Positions 63,616 to 64,000 of a stretch of 64,000 bases of DNA are shown here, piece by piece. Position 1 is the stretch's first letter. The number at the start of each line of letters is the position of its first letter. The notes beneath the pieces were generated by a model that was not told the DNA's origin, searched no databases, and worked only from the letters and a program-made list of their open reading frames with translations. The stretch lies in the NCBI RefSeq assembly GCF_008801575.1, contig NZ_VZPL01000006.1, positions 62,001 to 126,000 on the forward strand. Direction: 5' to 3'. A program made the position numbers and the translations under genes. The DNA is from Xanthomonas cissicola. GTDB lineage: Bacteria; Pseudomonadota; Gammaproteobacteria; Xanthomonadales; Xanthomonadaceae.

Positions 63616-64000
63616 GCTTTCGTGACCCCGCCGACACCCCCTGTACTGCTGCCACTGCCGCCGTGCGTGCCGGTATCGATCGCGACACCGCCTACGGTGC
63701 GGTGACCCCGCCGATCGTGCTGTCGTCGAATTTCTCGTTCGATGGTTTCGGCAACAAGCGCCAGTACGACTACACCCGCAGCGGTAATCCGACCCGCGAC
63801 CTGTTAGGCGAAGCGCTGGCCGAACTGGAAGGCGGCGCGGGCGGCGTGATCACCTCCACCGGCATGGGTGCGATCAATCTGGTGCTCAACGCAGTGCTGC
63901 AGCCCGGCGATACGCTGGTGGTGCCGCACGATGCGTACGGCGGCAGCTGGCGCCTGTTCAATGCGTTGGCCAAGAAGGGCCACTTCGCGCTGGTCACCGC
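63612..64000 (+). CDS. metB: Cystathionine gamma-synthase (3' end outside window)
   Basis: The first 129 codons of a PLP-dependent Cys/Met-metabolism enzyme. NFSFDGFGNKRQYDYTRSGNPTRDLL contains the family YxRxxNPT motif, followed by LAELEGGAGGVITSTGMGAI (phosphate loop) and the tyrosine of VVPHDAYGGSWRLFN. In this operon it should join O-succinyl- (or acetyl-) homoserine with cysteine to give cystathionine; O-acylhomoserine sulfhydrylase is the alternative. It is coupled to metX by ATGA and so is also under the SAM riboswitch. Confidence 0.92.
   Translation, partial: MSFRDPADTPCTAATAAVRAGIDRDTAYGAVTPPIVLSSNFSFDGFGNKRQYDYTRSGNPTRDLLGEALAELEGGAGGVITSTGMGAINLVLNAVLQPGDTLVVPHDAYGGSWRLFNALAKKGHFALVT

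Overview
The window looks like a chromosomal segment of a Xanthomonas species. The DNA is GC-rich, there are three large TonB-dependent receptors, and the first 29 kb match the published Xanthomonas campestris N-glycan degradation locus (nixE-nixL). The housekeeping genes also look xanthomonad (bioA-rsmE, gcvT/gcvH, a lysine-rich histone-H1-like protein, metX-metB behind an S-box riboswitch). I see no insertion sequence, prophage, rRNA, tRNA or CRISPR array. The species cannot be fixed from sequence reading alone.

Region 1 (1-29185, all on the minus strand, so transcribed from high to low coordinates) is a plant N-glycan dismantling locus. In transcription order it holds a TonB-dependent receptor, GH29 alpha-fucosidase, GH18 endo-glycosidase-like protein, GH20 beta-hexosaminidase lipoprotein, GH2 beta-mannosidase, GH3 beta-xylosidase (NixI), then a nested five-gene module (second TonB receptor, GH35 beta-galactosidase, APC permease, PfkB sugar kinase, GH4 glycosidase), then GH125 alpha-1,6-mannosidase (NixL), GH92 alpha-mannosidase (NixK) and a GH35 beta-galactosidase cut by the window edge. 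Together these activities cover nearly every linkage of a plant complex N-glycan. Two enzymes (GH92, GH125) carry twin-arginine signals, the GH20 enzyme is a lipoprotein, and the others have Sec-type signals, so the order of attack may also be spatial. Palindromic repeats, hairpins and candidate operators lie between the genes. A divergent glucokinase-family gene (29888-30904) borders the locus and shares a control region with the receptor, with two LacI-type palindromes.

Region 2 (30.9-40.8 kb) is housekeeping: rsmE-bioA (minus), nudE-cysQ, mazG-ynfA, a decayed qmcA-nfeD pair carrying a striking nested palindrome, gcvT, gcvH and the histone-H1-like gene with a long leader.

Region 3 (41-53.7 kb) holds a serine beta-lactamase-family hydrolase, an MFS-type carrier, a DUF1304 protein, a fatty-acid degradation unit (alpha/beta hydrolase-fadE) with a divergent TetR regulator and paired operator-like boxes, a third TonB receptor and an unrecognised small outer-membrane-type protein.

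Region 4 (53.7-64 kb) holds Hsp33, mtgA, a GT2 glycosyltransferase overlapping a CBS-domain gene, an AsmA protein, a hemolysin-III-family protein, prfC, an M23 peptidase, and a methionine operon (metX-metB, the latter cut by the window end) preceded by a well-formed SAM-I (S-box) riboswitch with its own promoter. Six gene junctions use the four-base ATGA stop/start overlap, indicating translational coupling.
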